Shown: positions 32,058 through 43,652 of the stretch, piece after piece
How positions within the stretch are numbered: position 1 is the first letter of the stretch
Layout of the letters: every line of letters starts with the position of its first letter
Origin: Mycoplasmopsis bovirhinis
Lineage (GTDB): Bacteria > Bacillota_I > Bacilli_A > Mycoplasmatales > Metamycoplasmataceae
NCBI RefSeq assembly: GCF_900660515.1
Contig: NZ_LR214972.1
Location: 248,001-312,000 of the forward strand
DNA: 64,000 bases
Reading direction: 5' to 3'
Translations under genes and position numbers: made by a program
The notes under the pieces: generated by a model
What the model was told of the DNA's origin: nothing
Seen by the model: the letters and a program-made list of their open reading frames with translations, nothing else
Database searches by the model: none

Positions 32058-32390
32058 TTAAATTTCCTTTTGTGTTTTTCTTATAACTCTCACTTTTTTA
32101 CCATCTGCATTTACTTTGTATCCAAGTTTAGAGAATTGATTACCTTTTGATTTTGAAGCTTTTTTAACTAAGTATGCAACATTTGAAGCATGAATTGGAG
32201 CGGCTATTTCTGTAATAGAACCATCTTGGTTTTGTTGTGTAGGTTTGTTGTGTTTTTTAACAATATTAACATCTTTGATCACAACTCTTTGTGAATCGTG
32301 TAATACTTTTTCAATTGTTCCAATTTTTCCTTTTTCTTTACCTGCGATAACAATAACTTCATCATTCTTTTTAAATTTGATTTTTGCCAT
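32058..32390 (-). CDS. rplX: 50S ribosomal protein L24
   Basis: 110 residues. KOW domain at the N-terminus ([23 protein letters not shown]), then the [14 protein letters not shown] block. L24 initiates large-subunit assembly. Confidence 0.96.
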   Translation of the reverse strand: MAKIKFKKNDEVIVIAGKEKGKIGTIEKVLHDSQRVVIKDVNIVKKHNKPTQQNQDGSITEIAAPIHASNVAYLVKKASKSKGNQFSKLGYKVNADGKKVRVIRKTQKEI

Positions 32391-32399
32391 AATTACCTT

Positions 32400-32765
32400 C
32401 TATAAAACCTCTGGTGCTAATGAAACAATTTTTGGAAATTTTTCACGTAACTCACGTGCTACTGGACCAAATACACGTGTTCCACGTGGTGTTAAATCTT
32501 CTTTAAGTATTACAACTGCATTGTCATCAAAACGAATATAAGTACCATTGTTACGGTGAATACCGTATGATGAACGTACCACAACAGCCTTCACAACTTG
32601 ACCTTCTTTTACCATTCCTGTAGGAATAGCTTTTTTGACTGAACATACAATAATATCACCAATATTAGCTGTTTTCTTTTTAGATCCACCCAAAATACGA
32701 ATTACACCGATTTCTTTAGCACCTGAATTATCAGCAACACTTGCTCTAGATAGTTCGTGTAACAT
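32400..32765 (-). CDS. rplN: 50S ribosomal protein L14
   Basis: 121 residues; [22 protein letters not shown] and the C-terminal [23 protein letters not shown] are typical. The start overlaps the rpsQ stop by one base. Confidence 0.97.
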   Translation of the reverse strand: MLHELSRASVADNSGAKEIGVIRILGGSKKKTANIGDIIVCSVKKAIPTGMVKEGQVVKAVVVRSSYGIHRNNGTYIRFDDNAVVILKEDLTPRGTRVFGPVARELREKFPKIVSLAPEVL

Positions 32766-33025
32766 TATTCATTACCTGCTTTTGAAATTGATACAAGTCT
32801 AAAACGTTTAGTTCTTGAAAGTGGTCTAGTTTCCATGATGATAACAATATCATTTAATTTTGCTTCTTGGTTTTCATCATGTACAGCAAATCTTTTAGTT
32901 GATTTAAAACGTTTTGAGTAAAGTGGGTGTTTTTTGTATGTGTCTACTGCTACGATAATTGTTTTAGCTGATTTACCAGCTGAAACAACAGTACCAGTTA
33001 AGGTTTTTCTTGTATTTCTAGACAT
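32765..33025 (-). CDS. rpsQ: 30S ribosomal protein S17
   Basis: 86 residues; OB-fold protein with [39 protein letters not shown] and [15 protein letters not shown]. One-base overlaps with rpmC and rplN. Confidence 0.97.
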   Translation of the reverse strand: MSRNTRKTLTGTVVSAGKSAKTIIVAVDTYKKHPLYSKRFKSTKRFAVHDENQEAKLNDIVIIMETRPLSRTKRFRLVSISKAGNE

Positions 33026-33219
33026 TATTTAGCTCCTTTGATTTCATTTAAAGCTGTAAGAGCTTTTGCGATGTTGATTCTTAATTCTTTAATTTTGTGG
33101 GTTTCTTTTAAATCACCAATTGAATTTTTGTATTTTAAAGAGAATAATTCTGCTTTAAGTTCTAAAACTAAAGTTTCTAATTCTTGAGTTGATTTTTTCT
33201 TTAAATCTTGGTAAGACAT
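33025..33219 (-). CDS. rpmC: 50S ribosomal protein L29
   Basis: 64 residues; helical hairpin with [21 protein letters not shown] and the [20 protein letters not shown] end. Located between rplP and rpsQ as in other bacteria. Confidence 0.96.
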   Translation of the reverse strand: MSYQDLKKKSTQELETLVLELKAELFSLKYKNSIGDLKETHKIKELRINIAKALTALNEIKGAK

Positions 33220-33221
33220 AA

Positions 33222-33638
33222 TTAGTTATCTCCTTTTTGTACAATTTTTCATTTTACTGGTAATTTGTGCCCTGCTAAGCGTAAAGCATCACGAGCAACT
33301 TCTTCTGAAACTCCACTTACTTCAAACATCATTGTGTTTACTTTAACTGCTGTATATCATAATTCTGGTGCACCTTTTCCTGATCCCATACGTACACCAA
33401 TTGGTTTAGAAGTTTTTGAGAAGTGAGGGAAGATTCTAATAATAACATCTCCTTCACGACCCATTCTACGAGTTGCAGCAATACGTGCTGACTCAATTTG
33501 ACGAGCTGTTACTCAAGCTGAAGTAACAGCTTGAAGTCCAAACTCACCAAATACTACTGTATTACCCTTAGTAGCTTTTCTTTTGTCATGTTTAACTAAG
33601 AAAGGTTTTCTATATTTCGTTCTTTTAGGTTGTAACAT
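33222..33638 (-). CDS. rplP: 50S ribosomal protein L16
   Basis: 138 residues from ATG 33638 to TAA 33222; it contains several TGA-Trp codons. Start [20 protein letters not shown]; blocks [37 protein letters not shown] and [12 protein letters not shown]. The start overlaps the rpsC stop by one base. L16 helps position the A-site tRNA. Confidence 0.97.
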
Positions 33639-34288
33639 TATTTATTACCTCCTAAAATTTCTCCTAATGAAACTCAAACTTTAACACCAATTGCACCATA
33701 TGTGGTGCGTGCTGTTGCTGTTGCATAATCAACATCTTGTCTTAAAGTATGTAATTTCATTTCTCCCTCAGAATACCCTTCTGAACGAGCCATATCAACA
33801 CCATTTAAACGACCGCTTACCATGGTTTTGATACCTTTAGCTCCTGATTTCATTGCTAATCTAATTGCAATTTTTTGAGCTGAACGGAAGCTTTCACGAT
33901 TTTCTAACTTAGTAGCAATCATTTCAGCTAATAATCTTGCATTTAAATCAGGTTGTTTTAATTCAACAACTTGTAAATTAACATTTAAATGTTTGTTTTT
34001 AAGGAATTTTTGTAATTTCAAGGTTAATTCTTGAATATTTTTAGCTTCTTGACCTAAAATAGCTGCTGGTCTTGTGGTGTGTAATAAAACAGTAACTTTA
34101 TTATCTTTATTTCTTCTTACTTCAACTTTGCCAAGTTGGTACTCACGCACGAACTTATCAAAGAATTTGTAGATTTTAGCATCTTCTACTAATAAGTTTC
34201 CAAAGTTAGCTTTGTCAGCAAATCATGTAGAATTATGTTTTTTAGTAACTCCATAACGGAATCCATTAGGATTAACTTTTTGTCCCAT
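33638..34288 (-). CDS. rpsC: 30S ribosomal protein S3
   Basis: 216 residues with TGA-Trp codons near both ends (STWFADK and VKVWVSLGE). N-terminal [14 protein letters not shown], a KH domain ([20 protein letters not shown]) and the C-terminal [26 protein letters not shown] block. One-base overlaps with rplV and rplP. Confidence 0.97.
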
Positions 34289-34632
34289 TAGTTTCTCTCC
34301 TCTAGTACTATTGATAAGTTAGATGTACGTTTAAAAATTGAGTAAGCATTTCCACGACTTCTTGGTTGAAATCTTTTTAAAGTTGGACCTTCATTGACAT
34401 AAACTTCTTTAACGAATAATTTTGATGCATCCATACCGTGATTATTAGTTGCATTTGCGATAGCTGAGTTTAATAATTTAATGAAAATTTTTGATGATTT
34501 TTTAGCAGTATTGTGTAAGATACCAAGAGCTAAATCTACGTTTTTACCTCTAAATAAGTTTGCCACTAATTTAGCTTTAGAAACACTAACTCTTTGTAAC
34601 TTAACATGAGCTTTTGCTTGTTGTTTATTCAT
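34288..34632 (-). CDS. rplV: 50S ribosomal protein L22
   Basis: 114 residues. [25 protein letters not shown], then the hairpin reaching into the exit tunnel ([23 protein letters not shown]), the site of macrolide resistance changes in other bacteria; nothing unusual seen. Confidence 0.97.
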   Translation of the reverse strand: MNKQQAKAHVKLQRVSVSKAKLVANLFRGKNVDLALGILHNTAKKSSKIFIKLLNSAIANATNNHGMDASKLFVKEVYVNEGPTLKRFQPRSRGNAYSIFKRTSNLSIVLEERN

Positions 34633-34910
34633 TATTTCTTCTTACCTTTATCTGCACCATGTCCAGAAAAAGTTCTAGTTGGTGAAAATTCACCTAACTT
34701 ATGTCCAACCATATCATCTGTTACATATACTTCATTAAATTGTTTTCCATTGTGAACGGCAAAGGTTAAACCAACAAAGCTTGGGAAGATAGTAGAACGT
34801 CTTGATCAAGTTTTGATTGGCTTTTTAGGTGCTTTACCTTCAACAATAGCATCAACTTTTTTTAATAAATGGTCATCAGCAAATGGACCTTTTTTCAAAC
34901 TACGAGCCAT
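34632..34910 (-). CDS. rpsS: 30S ribosomal protein S19
   Basis: 92 residues with one TGA-Trp (IKTWSRRS). Start [18 protein letters not shown]; block [18 protein letters not shown] and [16 protein letters not shown]. One-base overlaps with rplB and rplV. Confidence 0.97.
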
Positions 34911-35755
34911 TATTTAGCATCCTTTCTTCTTCTTACAATAAGTTTATTTGAAGATTTCTTAGTTTTTCTTGTTTTAACACCAAGAGCTTTTTTACCTCAT
35001 GGAGTAAGAGGAGCTTTACGACCAACTGGTTGTTTCCCTTCCCCTCCACCATGTGGGTGGTCTACAGGGTTCATAACTGAACCACGTACTGTAGGTCTAA
35101 TTCCTTTATGTCTGTTAATTCCAGCTTTACCAACATTTACAAGTAAATGCTCTTCATTACCAACCACTCCAATAGTTGCACGGCAACGAGCTAAAACACG
35201 ACGTGTTTCACCTGATTTTAATTTTAAGACTACATATTTACCGTCGTCATCTTTACCTAAGATTTGAGCAGAAACTCCTGCACTACGTGCAATAATTCCT
35301 CCACCTCCAGGTTGCATTTCTATGTTGTGTACAAATGTTCCTTCAGGGATAAATGTTAAAGGTAAAGCATTACCTACAACAATATCAGCTTGTTCTCCTG
35401 AAACAACTACTTGTCCAACTTTAATTCCTTTTGGAGCTAAAATATATCTTTTTTCTCCGTCTGCATATGCTAATAAACAAATGTTAGCTGATCTATTTGG
35501 ATCATATTCAATTGTTTTAACAATCGCGGGAATGTTATCTTTATTACGTTTGAAATCTACTAATCTGTAGAATCTTTTAACACGTCCTCCGTGATGTCTA
35601 ACAGTAATTTTACCTTGGTTATTACGACCAGCATTATTTTTTAAATTAACTAATAATGATTTTTCTGGTGCATGACCTGATAAATTTTGTTTAAAATCTA
35701 GAGAAGACATATTTCTACGACCATTAGTAGTTGGCTTATGATATTTCATTGCCAT
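34910..35755 (-). CDS. rplB: 50S ribosomal protein L2
   Basis: 281 residues with TGA 34997 as Trp. L2 is needed for subunit association and peptidyl transferase. Conserved [22 protein letters not shown] near the N-terminus and [14 protein letters not shown], including the key His, near the C-terminus. AAAGGAG precedes the ATG. A 109-bp gap separates it from rplW, unusual in this tight cluster. Confidence 0.97.
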
Positions 35756-35864
35756 AATTATGTTCTCCTTTGCTTAAAAATAGTTGCGGATCTTTCTTTT
35801 AAGCATTAAAATTCCGCTTAACTTTAATTATATATAAGATTGCAGATGCAATTGGGGTGAAATC
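35756..35864 (-). other. rplW-rplB intergenic gap
   Basis: The largest gap inside the ribosomal cluster. On the minus strand it carries interlocking inverted repeats GCGGA/TCCGC and GCTTAAA/TTTAAGC over about 35750-35820 and no open frame. It could be an RNA processing or control site; nothing decisive is seen. Confidence 0.3.
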
Positions 35865-36332
35865 TTATTCTCCACCCACTTTTCTTCTTTGTACTGTTTT
35901 TGCTTTAGCACCAGCTTGTTTAGGTGCTGAAACTTTTTTAGCAGCAAGTTTTTTAGCAACTTTTGCTTCAACATCTGAAGCTCTTTTTGCTTTTTCTTCT
36001 TTTTTAGTTTTTTCTTCTTCACTTATAACTTTAGCAGCTTCGTTACTTTCTGGTAAGTAATTTAATGTTCCTTCAGATAAAGTAACTAAAGCTTTTTTGT
36101 AACGAGTTGTAAATCCTTGGAAACGTCCAACTTTTTTAGGTTTTTTGTCAACTTTAATTGTGTTAACAGATGCTACTTTGACTTGAAAGATAGTTTCAAC
36201 AGCTTCTTTAATTTGGAATTTATTAGCTGCATAATCAACTTTGAAAACGAAAACAGGATTTTTCTCGTTTGCTCTTAATCTATCTGTTTTTTCAGTTAGA
36301 ATTGGTGATTTAATAATTCTTGTTAATTCCAT
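35865..36332 (-). CDS. rplW: 50S ribosomal protein L23 with C-terminal extension
   Basis: 155 residues against about 95-100. L23 lies at the tunnel exit and docks SRP and trigger factor. The core MELTRIIKSPILTEKTDRLR... to KVGRFQGFTTRYKKALVTL is normal. An added tail of about 60 residues is Lys/Ala/Glu-rich (EEEKTKKEEKAKRASDVEAK...) and ends QRRKVGGE. Confidence 0.95.
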   Translation of the reverse strand: MELTRIIKSPILTEKTDRLRANEKNPVFVFKVDYAANKFQIKEAVETIFQVKVASVNTIKVDKKPKKVGRFQGFTTRYKKALVTLSEGTLNYLPESNEAAKVISEEEKTKKEEKAKRASDVEAKVAKKLAAKKVSAPKQAGAKAKTVQRRKVGGE

Positions 36333-36334
36333 AA

Positions 36335-37132
36335 TTATCTACCTCTTTGTTTTAAAATCTCTAAACTTTCATTTGAGATAATCATAACATCTGCTCCAAT
36401 TAAGTTTTCAACTGTTACTGAGTTTGCTTTAACAACTTGGACGTTTTGTAAGTTAAGTGAAGATCTAAATACTACTGGACTTTCGTTAACTACTAAAATG
36501 TGTTTTAAATGAGTTACTTTAAACTCTTCTAATTTTTGTACTAAAGCTTTTGTTTTAATCTTGTCTAATGCAAGATCATTTACTAATACTGCTTTATCTT
36601 GAGCTAATAGTGTTAATGCAGAAACAAAAGCTGCGTATTTAACTTTCTTATTAACTTTTAATGAATAGTTTTTATTAGCTTGTGGACCAAAGGCTCTACC
36701 GCCTCCAACTCAAATAGGTGAACGTCTTGAGCTGTGGCGTGCTCTACCTGTTCCTTTTTGTCTTCATGGTTTTTTACCACTACCTGAAACTTCTGCACGG
36801 TTTTTAACTTGGTGAGTACCTTGTCTTCTTGAAGCTCTTTCTGATAAGATCGAATCAAAAATTGCTTGTTCGTAAATTTTTTCACTACCAAACAAGTTTA
36901 ATGGTAATTTAGCAGAGAATTCAACTTTTTTAACATTAAGATCTTTTTGTACTGAAACCGGAGTTGATTTTGGTTTTGCAGTTTCTTTTTTAACCACTGG
37001 TTTTGTAGCAGGTTTTTTAGTTGTTTCAGCTTTTGAGACGGTCTTTTTAGGTGCAGCAGATTTTGATGCTGAAGCTTTTTTAACTGCTGGTTTCTCAACA
37101 CTCTTAGTTACTTTTTTCTTTGTTTCAGCCAT
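36335..37132 (-). CDS. rplD: 50S ribosomal protein L4 with N-terminal extension
   Basis: 265 residues with TGA-Trp codons (KKPWRQKG, SPIWVGGG), against about 205. Residues 1-65 are Lys/Ala/Pro/Thr-rich. The L4 core begins near [16 protein letters not shown]. The rRNA/tunnel loop [34 protein letters not shown] is intact. L4 is the autorepressor of the S10 operon in E. coli. Confidence 0.96.
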
Positions 37133-37920
37133 TATTTATCTCCTTTTGCTGCTTCTTCAATTAAAGCTGCTAATTCATCCGAATGCATTCCAACTTTAAC
37201 TTCAATTCCGTATTTTTTAGCTTGTTCAACTAATTCATTCATTTTAACTACTTCAGCAACATCAACAAGTTTAATTTGTTCACGACTTGGTAATCCTTTA
37301 ACTGCTTGCTTTACTACTACAAATGATTTTTTAGGTCCAGGAATTGAACCTTTGATTAAAAGTAAATTATTCTCTAAATCTACTTTAACAATTTCTAAGT
37401 TTTGAACAGTTGTTTTTACATGTCCAAGGTGTCCAGGCATTGTCATTCCCTTGAAAACTCTGTTTCCAGAAATATCTCCAAGTGATCCGGTTTGTCTTAC
37501 TGGTTGAGAACCACCACCTCCACCGTGTGATTTAGGTCCAATGTGTTGGTTGTGTCTTTTAATTGTTCCAGCAAAACCTTTACCTTTTGAAACACCTGTA
37601 ACGTCTACTAATTCACCAGCTGCAAAAATATCAGCTTTTACTAATTGTCCAAGTTCGTAGCCTGACATTTCTCGAACTTCTTTTACGTAGCGCTTAGGTG
37701 TTGTATTTGCTTTTGAAAAATGACCTTTTTCAGGTTTGTTTGATCTATTTTCTTTCTTATCAAATGAAGCTAATTGAGTTGCAACGTAACCATTTTTTTC
37801 ATTTGTTAAGACTTTAGATACAACATTTGGTTGTACTTCTACTACAGTAACAGGAATTCTAACTCCTTCTTCACTGAAGATTTGAGTCATACCAATCTTG
37901 CGTCCTAAGATTCCTTTCAT
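37132..37920 (-). CDS. rplC: 50S ribosomal protein L3 with C-terminal extension
   Basis: 262 residues against about 210. Start [19 protein letters not shown]; the loop near the peptidyl transferase centre is [21 protein letters not shown]. After the usual end ([16 protein letters not shown]) about 55 extra residues follow, helical and partly acidic ([16 protein letters not shown]...). Confidence 0.96.
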   Translation of the reverse strand: MKGILGRKIGMTQIFSEEGVRIPVTVVEVQPNVVSKVLTNEKNGYVATQLASFDKKENRSNKPEKGHFSKANTTPKRYVKEVREMSGYELGQLVKADIFAAGELVDVTGVSKGKGFAGTIKRHNQHIGPKSHGGGGGSQPVRQTGSLGDISGNRVFKGMTMPGHLGHVKTTVQNLEIVKVDLENNLLLIKGSIPGPKKSFVVVKQAVKGLPSREQIKLVDVAEVVKMNELVEQAKKYGIEVKVGMHSDELAALIEEAAKGDK

Positions 37921-37959
37921 TGTATACTCCTTATTAATATAATATAAATATAATGAAGC

Positions 37960-38268
37960 TTATTTTGCTTCTTTAACATGAATTCCCACACCTGCTGGTA
38001 ATTCTAATCTTTGAAGTTTGTCAACTGTTTTTGCAGTTGCATCAAAGATGACAATTAATCTTTGGTGGGTTTTACCTTCAAACTGTTCACGTGATTTTTT
38101 GTTAACGTGTACAGATCTCAAGATTGTAATTTCTTGGTATTTAGTTGGTAAAGGCACTGGCCCGCTTACTTTTAAACCATCTTCTTTTGCAGCTAAATAA
38201 ATTTTCTTAGCAGCTTGGTCAACAGTAGCATGGTCAAATCCTTTAACCTTAATACTTAATTTGCTCAT
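37960..38268 (-). CDS. rpsJ: 30S ribosomal protein S10
   Basis: 102 residues, the first gene of the S10 cluster. Block RSVHVNKKSREQFEGKTHQRLIVI and GVGIHVKEAK end. S10 is also NusE, the NusB partner in antitermination; nusB lies at 50560-51030. GGAGG precedes the ATG and a leader of about 120 nt lies upstream. Confidence 0.97.
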   Translation of the reverse strand: MSKLSIKVKGFDHATVDQAAKKIYLAAKEDGLKVSGPVPLPTKYQEITILRSVHVNKKSREQFEGKTHQRLIVIFDATAKTVDKLQRLELPAGVGIHVKEAK

Positions 38269-38392
38269 GTGTTGTTTCCTCCGTTCTATAATATGATGAA
38301 CATAACTCCCTATAAAAACTTAACACACCCTCAACAACCTATGGCATGTTAACAACCTTATAGTTCATTGTTATAGTTGCTTATCAATTATA
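38269..38392 (-). promoter_or_regulatory. S10 cluster promoter and leader
   Basis: TATAAT on the minus strand (38387-38392) starts a leader of about 110 nt before the rpsJ GGAGG. The leader holds two AGGTTGTT copies (in TATAAGGTTGTTAAC and CATAGGTTGTTGAGG) separated by 15 nt. A leader of this size fits feedback control by L4 as in other bacteria, but its structure here is not established. Confidence 0.45.
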
Positions 38393-38402
38393 ATAAAAAA
38401 AC

Positions 38403-38426
38403 CGAAAAAAATAAATTTTTTTTCGA
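38403..38426 (-). terminator. Terminator after the thioredoxin-like gene
   Basis: CGAAAAAAA and TTTTTTTCG arms with a short loop and a T7 run on the minus strand, just upstream of the S10 promoter. Confidence 0.5.
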
Positions 38427-38463
38427 TTGTTTTTTTGACAACTCTTCTTGGTGTATCAGGGTA

Positions 38464-38802
38464 CTATAATTTCTTTTCAATTCAATGTGTTAGCACTTGT
38501 TCAGGAACGTATTCAAAACCTTTTTCAATGATTTCTTGTCCTTCTAATAAGATCATAGTTGGAACTTTTAAAACTCTTCATTTGGTGTTAGGATCTCTTA
38601 ATAATTGTGCTTCTTCAGCATCGACATTAATAAAGGATACTTCAGGACGATCACTAAATTTGTTAGCTAAATTATCAAAAGTTCTTTGCATCATTTTACA
38701 ATCACCACATCATTCAGCAGTGAAAGTAAGAAATGTTAAATCATGTTGAGAAGCGTTTTTGATGTAATTTTCTGCATCTTTTCAAAGCATTTTTTTAAAC
38801 AT
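38464..38802 (-). CDS. Thioredoxin-like protein, WCGDC active site
   Basis: 112 residues from ATG 38802 to TAG 38464; five TGA codons are Trp, including that of the active site. The thioredoxin fold is recognisable: LTFLTFTAEWCGDCKMMQRTFDNLA and a cis-Pro in VLKVPTMILLEG. CGDC differs from the usual CGPC and implies a different redox potential. Likely reduces protein disulfides in the cytoplasm. AAGGAG precedes the ATG. Last gene of the RNase J-like / membrane protein / thioredoxin operon. Confidence 0.88.
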
Positions 38803-38803
38803 A

Positions 38804-39994
38804 TTATTCTCCTTTTTTAATTGGTGAGATTTTATCTAACCAATGGTTGTCTAATTGGTCGTTGTCTATTATACTACTTTCTAAATTACTTGCCAAATCA
38901 TTATTTAATGTTTTTTTGGGCTCTAAATGTTCATTATTTACACTTTTATTAAAAAGATCAGTTTTAAAAATTAATTCTTCAAACTTAAAATCAAGGTCAA
39001 AGTTATTAGATTCATCAAATTCCAAAAAATCATCTTTAATTTTTATTTGCAAGTTCTGAAATTCATTTAAATAATCTTGCACAGGGTGGGATTTTAATTC
39101 CTTAAGCAAGGTTTTTAGTTTATTGTCTTTCATTCTAAAGTTAATAATCTTTGACTCTAAGAAAGTTAAAAATTCATAAAAATATTTAGTTTGATTTGAA
39201 TAAACAAAAAACTTTTTTGAATTAGTTAGTAAAAGTTTTTCATTTAACAGTGAAAGTTTAAAACTAAAAACTATTTTGTTTTTTGTTTTAAAGCGTAAAA
39301 TTGGGAAAAACAATAGTTTAATTAAGTAAGTAGTTAAAATTACAATAATTATAATTGGCAATATATAAGAAAGTGAAATTAAATATAATAAATTAAAAAT
39401 AGAATCAAAGAAAAAACCAATGTTGTTACTAATTGAATAATTATTAGTTAAATTATCATTAATACTTTGAGTTTGGTCTTTAAGTCCTAAATTATAAAAA
39501 TTATTCCACCATCCATATAAATAAATATTAGAATAATTTGTTAACTTAAAATCAAAGTTAAGTAAATTTTGATCTAAAAAATGTAAAACTAAATGGTAAG
39601 TTAGTAAACTAATCAAAAAACTAACTAAAATAACTTTTAGTAGTTGTTTTTTAAAGTTTCACCATGTAACTTTAAATCTTCTACTCCACCAAGCAAAACA
39701 TTTGTTTTCAAGTTTTTTATTTAAAACTTTTAATAATCAAACTAAAAACCAAAAAGCCAATACAAACCATATTGCACCACCAAAAATTAAACCGTATGTA
39801 AAAATATAAAATAGTTTAAATTCATAGCTCGGATTTAAAAAACTAAAAGCTATAGCACATAATAAACTAAAAATTAACGCACAAAAAGAAATCAAACGTA
39901 ATCAGATTTCTTTTTTAGTCATTTTTCGGTTAAAACTAAGTTCTTTTTCAATCTTAGTTATATTTAATAATTTATAAAATCTAGTTAATTTCAT
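38804..39994 (-). CDS. Membrane protein, unknown
   Basis: 396 residues from ATG 39994 to TAA 38804, with TGA as Trp. Four hydrophobic segments are visible (about 33-55, 63-90, 116-138, 190-222), the third and fourth separated by about 50 Asn/Tyr-rich residues. The last 170 residues are hydrophilic, charged and probably cytoplasmic. No recognised motif. It starts 2 bp after the RNase J-like gene and ends 1 bp before the thioredoxin-like gene. Confidence 0.8.
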
Positions 39995-39996
39995 TT

Positions 39997-41655
39997 TTAT
40001 ACCTGGGTTAAGGTTAAAGCAACAAGTGGATCTTTGTCGATTAATTTAAAGATTTTTTTGCGAATTGTTTTCCTAATTTTTTCATTTACTTCGTACATTG
40101 AAGCATAGTTGCGCTCAGAAATTAAATCAATCACAATTTGTTTAATTAAATCATATAATCAATTAATTTTAGCTTCGTCAACAACTCCAACACTTTTAAT
40201 ATTCAAATGACTTACTATTTGCCTTGTTTTAGGATTATATAAAGCATTAATAATAATTACTCCTTCCCGTCCTAAAACTTCACGCTCGGCAATAACTTCA
40301 GAAGAAATATCTCCTACTCCAAAGCCATCAATAATGACATCTTTTACATCTTTAATTTTCGCATTTTGAGAGAATTTAACACCGTCTACAAAATGCAAAA
40401 TTTTTCCATTTAAAAGTACAATTGATTTAGTTTTACTCTCCCCAATACTGTCAACTCAATTAGCACAGTCAGTTAAATATCTAAATAATCCTTGAGCTGG
40501 TAAAAAGTATTCAGGCGCTAAGTTTTTTACTAAGCTAAAAATATCATCTCGAAAAGGTCGAGCATAAAAATAATGTGAATCTGATACTTCAGTGACATTG
40601 GTAGTAATTCTTGCAATTTCATCTAAAGTGTAACTAACAAGTGACTCAAGACCATTTACTAAAGGTGTATTCATAATAAAATGATCACTTGGTTTAAATT
40701 TTAAATAAACATCTTCTCCAACTACTATTCTTAATAATCGGTTGTATAATCTTTCGGCACTTCCTGTTACTAAAACAACTGCATTTTCATATTTAGAAAT
40801 ATCTTTATAATAAATTAATTTTGGTAAAGCTAAAATAATTTTTTGCTTTACCAAAATTTTTTGAGTTGTTTCAAGTAAATCTCAATAGCTTTTACCATAA
40901 ATTGCAACAGGTCGGTTATGTTTTAAAGCTAGTTCCAAAACTAATTGCAACGAAAACATATCTTCACTAAAAGATCCAAAGATAATTCTTTCGTTCTTTT
41001 TTGCTTTTCTAAAACTATTCAAAATACTTTCTGGTAACTTTGCTCGTTCATTTGCTTTTCCCGCAAAATTAGTTTTTCCAGCATCAGATATTAAAGCTTT
41101 AACTTTCCGTTTAGAAAATAATTTTGGAAGATGTAAAAACCATGATCTACCAAAAATCCCTAAATCCCCTTCAATGTAATTAAACATAAAAACATAATCT
41201 CCAGTTTTAGTGATAAAACTAAATCCTAAATTTCCAGGGACACTTCCTGATAAAGAAATTGGTTGGATATAAATATCACCAATTTTCTTTTTCTTAGTTA
41301 AAACAATAATTTTATAACTAGTTGGTTTAATATTATATTTTGATAAACGTTCAATAATAATATCTTTACTAAATTCTGAAGTATAAATTTTTAAACCAGG
41401 TATTTTCATTAAAAGTCATGGTAAAGCTGAAAAACTTTCATTTCTTATATCACTAATGAAAACACCTTTAAAATTTTTTTTATTTTTTTCTAAATATTCA
41501 AAATTAGGAATTAAAGTATCAACTCCATTTTCAGAATTAACTGGTATTTTAACGCCACAATTAATTAAATATAAATCTTCGTTATAAGCAAAAACATAGC
41601 TGTTTTTGCCATTTTCATCTTGCCCTCCAAGGGCAAATATTCTAACATTTTCCAT
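39997..41655 (-). CDS. RNase J-like protein without metal-binding residues
   Basis: 552 residues with several TGA-Trp codons. Start MENVRIFALGGQDENGKNSYV matches the RNase J opening (FALGG-x-E-GKN). Beta-CASP-like and C-terminal parts (EVIAEREVLGREGVIIINALYN, ISERNYASMYEVNEKIRKTIRK) follow the family to the end. The metallo-beta-lactamase motif HGHEDH reads SDIRNESFSALPW instead. The later His and Asp positions (ISLSGSVPGNLGF, FMFNYIEGD) are also lost. It is therefore probably non-catalytic, perhaps a structural or RNA-binding partner of an active RNase J encoded elsewhere. GGAG precedes the ATG; first gene of its operon. Confidence 0.85.
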
Positions 41656-41779
41656 TAGTCTCCTATGTTTAAATTATTATTGTAATATAAATAGTATCTA
41701 CAAAAATTAATTTACTAACTTTGTTATTTTGTATTATATCACGATTACAAAAATTAATACCTTTAAATTAACAGTTTAT

Positions 41780-41802
41780 AAAAAGTACCCTGATGGTACT
41801 TT
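41780..41802 (-). terminator. Terminator of the gltX operon
   Basis: AAAAGTACC/GGTACTTTT stem with a 5-nt loop and T run on the minus strand, at the stop of the 128-residue gene. Confidence 0.8.
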
Positions 41803-42187
41803 TAATTATCTGTTAGTTCTAAAGTTATTTCAAATTCACCAATATGGGTATCTTTTGTCTTTAAAAAATATTTAAAGACAAATTTATTATCACTAAATTC
41901 TTTTTCTGTTCAATTAGTAATACAAGGTAATAAAAATTCTTTACCTTGATCATTAACTACATAGTTAAATTCAAATTCTTGATTATACTTTAAAAAAATT
42001 GAAGAAGTGCTAGTGTGAATATTAATTTCTTGCTCAGAAACTTCAATCATGCTTTTAGTATTTGTATTTGGTTCATCAAAAACAAATACTTTAAATGTAT
42101 CATTATGGTGTGTTTCAACTGGGACAGTAAATTGAATTGTTTTTAGTTCATCATTTTGATTAATTAAAGATTTAAAATTTAATTTCA

Positions 42188-42188
<1 letters not shown>
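41802..42188 (-). CDS. Small conserved protein, possibly YwiB/DUF1934-like
   Basis: 128 residues (TGA 41910 read as Trp). A beta-rich sequence: KTIQFTVPVETHH, FVFDEPNTNTKSMIEVS, FLKYNQEFEFNYVVND, FVFKYFLKTKDTHIGEFEITLEL. The alternation and the ending resemble the calycin-like YwiB family, but this is a weak match by eye. The ATG overlaps the gltX stop by one base. Confidence 0.55.
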
Positions 42189-43588
<1,400 letters not shown>

Positions 43589-43623
43589 TTTCCTCCTTTT
43601 ATTTTCTAAAAATAAGTAATAAT

Positions 43624-43644
43624 AAACTCCAGAAAATGGAGTTT
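43624..43644 (-). terminator. Terminator after pgi
   Basis: AAACTCC/GGAGTTT stem with a 7-nt loop, 9 bp after the pgi stop. It lies just before gltX. Confidence 0.65.
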
Positions 43645-43652
43645 AATTTTAA

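Noticed and set aside
30631-35570. Plus-strand open frames across the ribosomal cluster
   Set aside because: They are antisense shadows of conserved ribosomal genes, without ribosome-binding sites or recognisable content.
36658-36891. Open frame overlapping rplD
   Set aside because: It lies in another frame of a Lys/Ala-rich gene and disappears once rplD is read with TGA as Trp.
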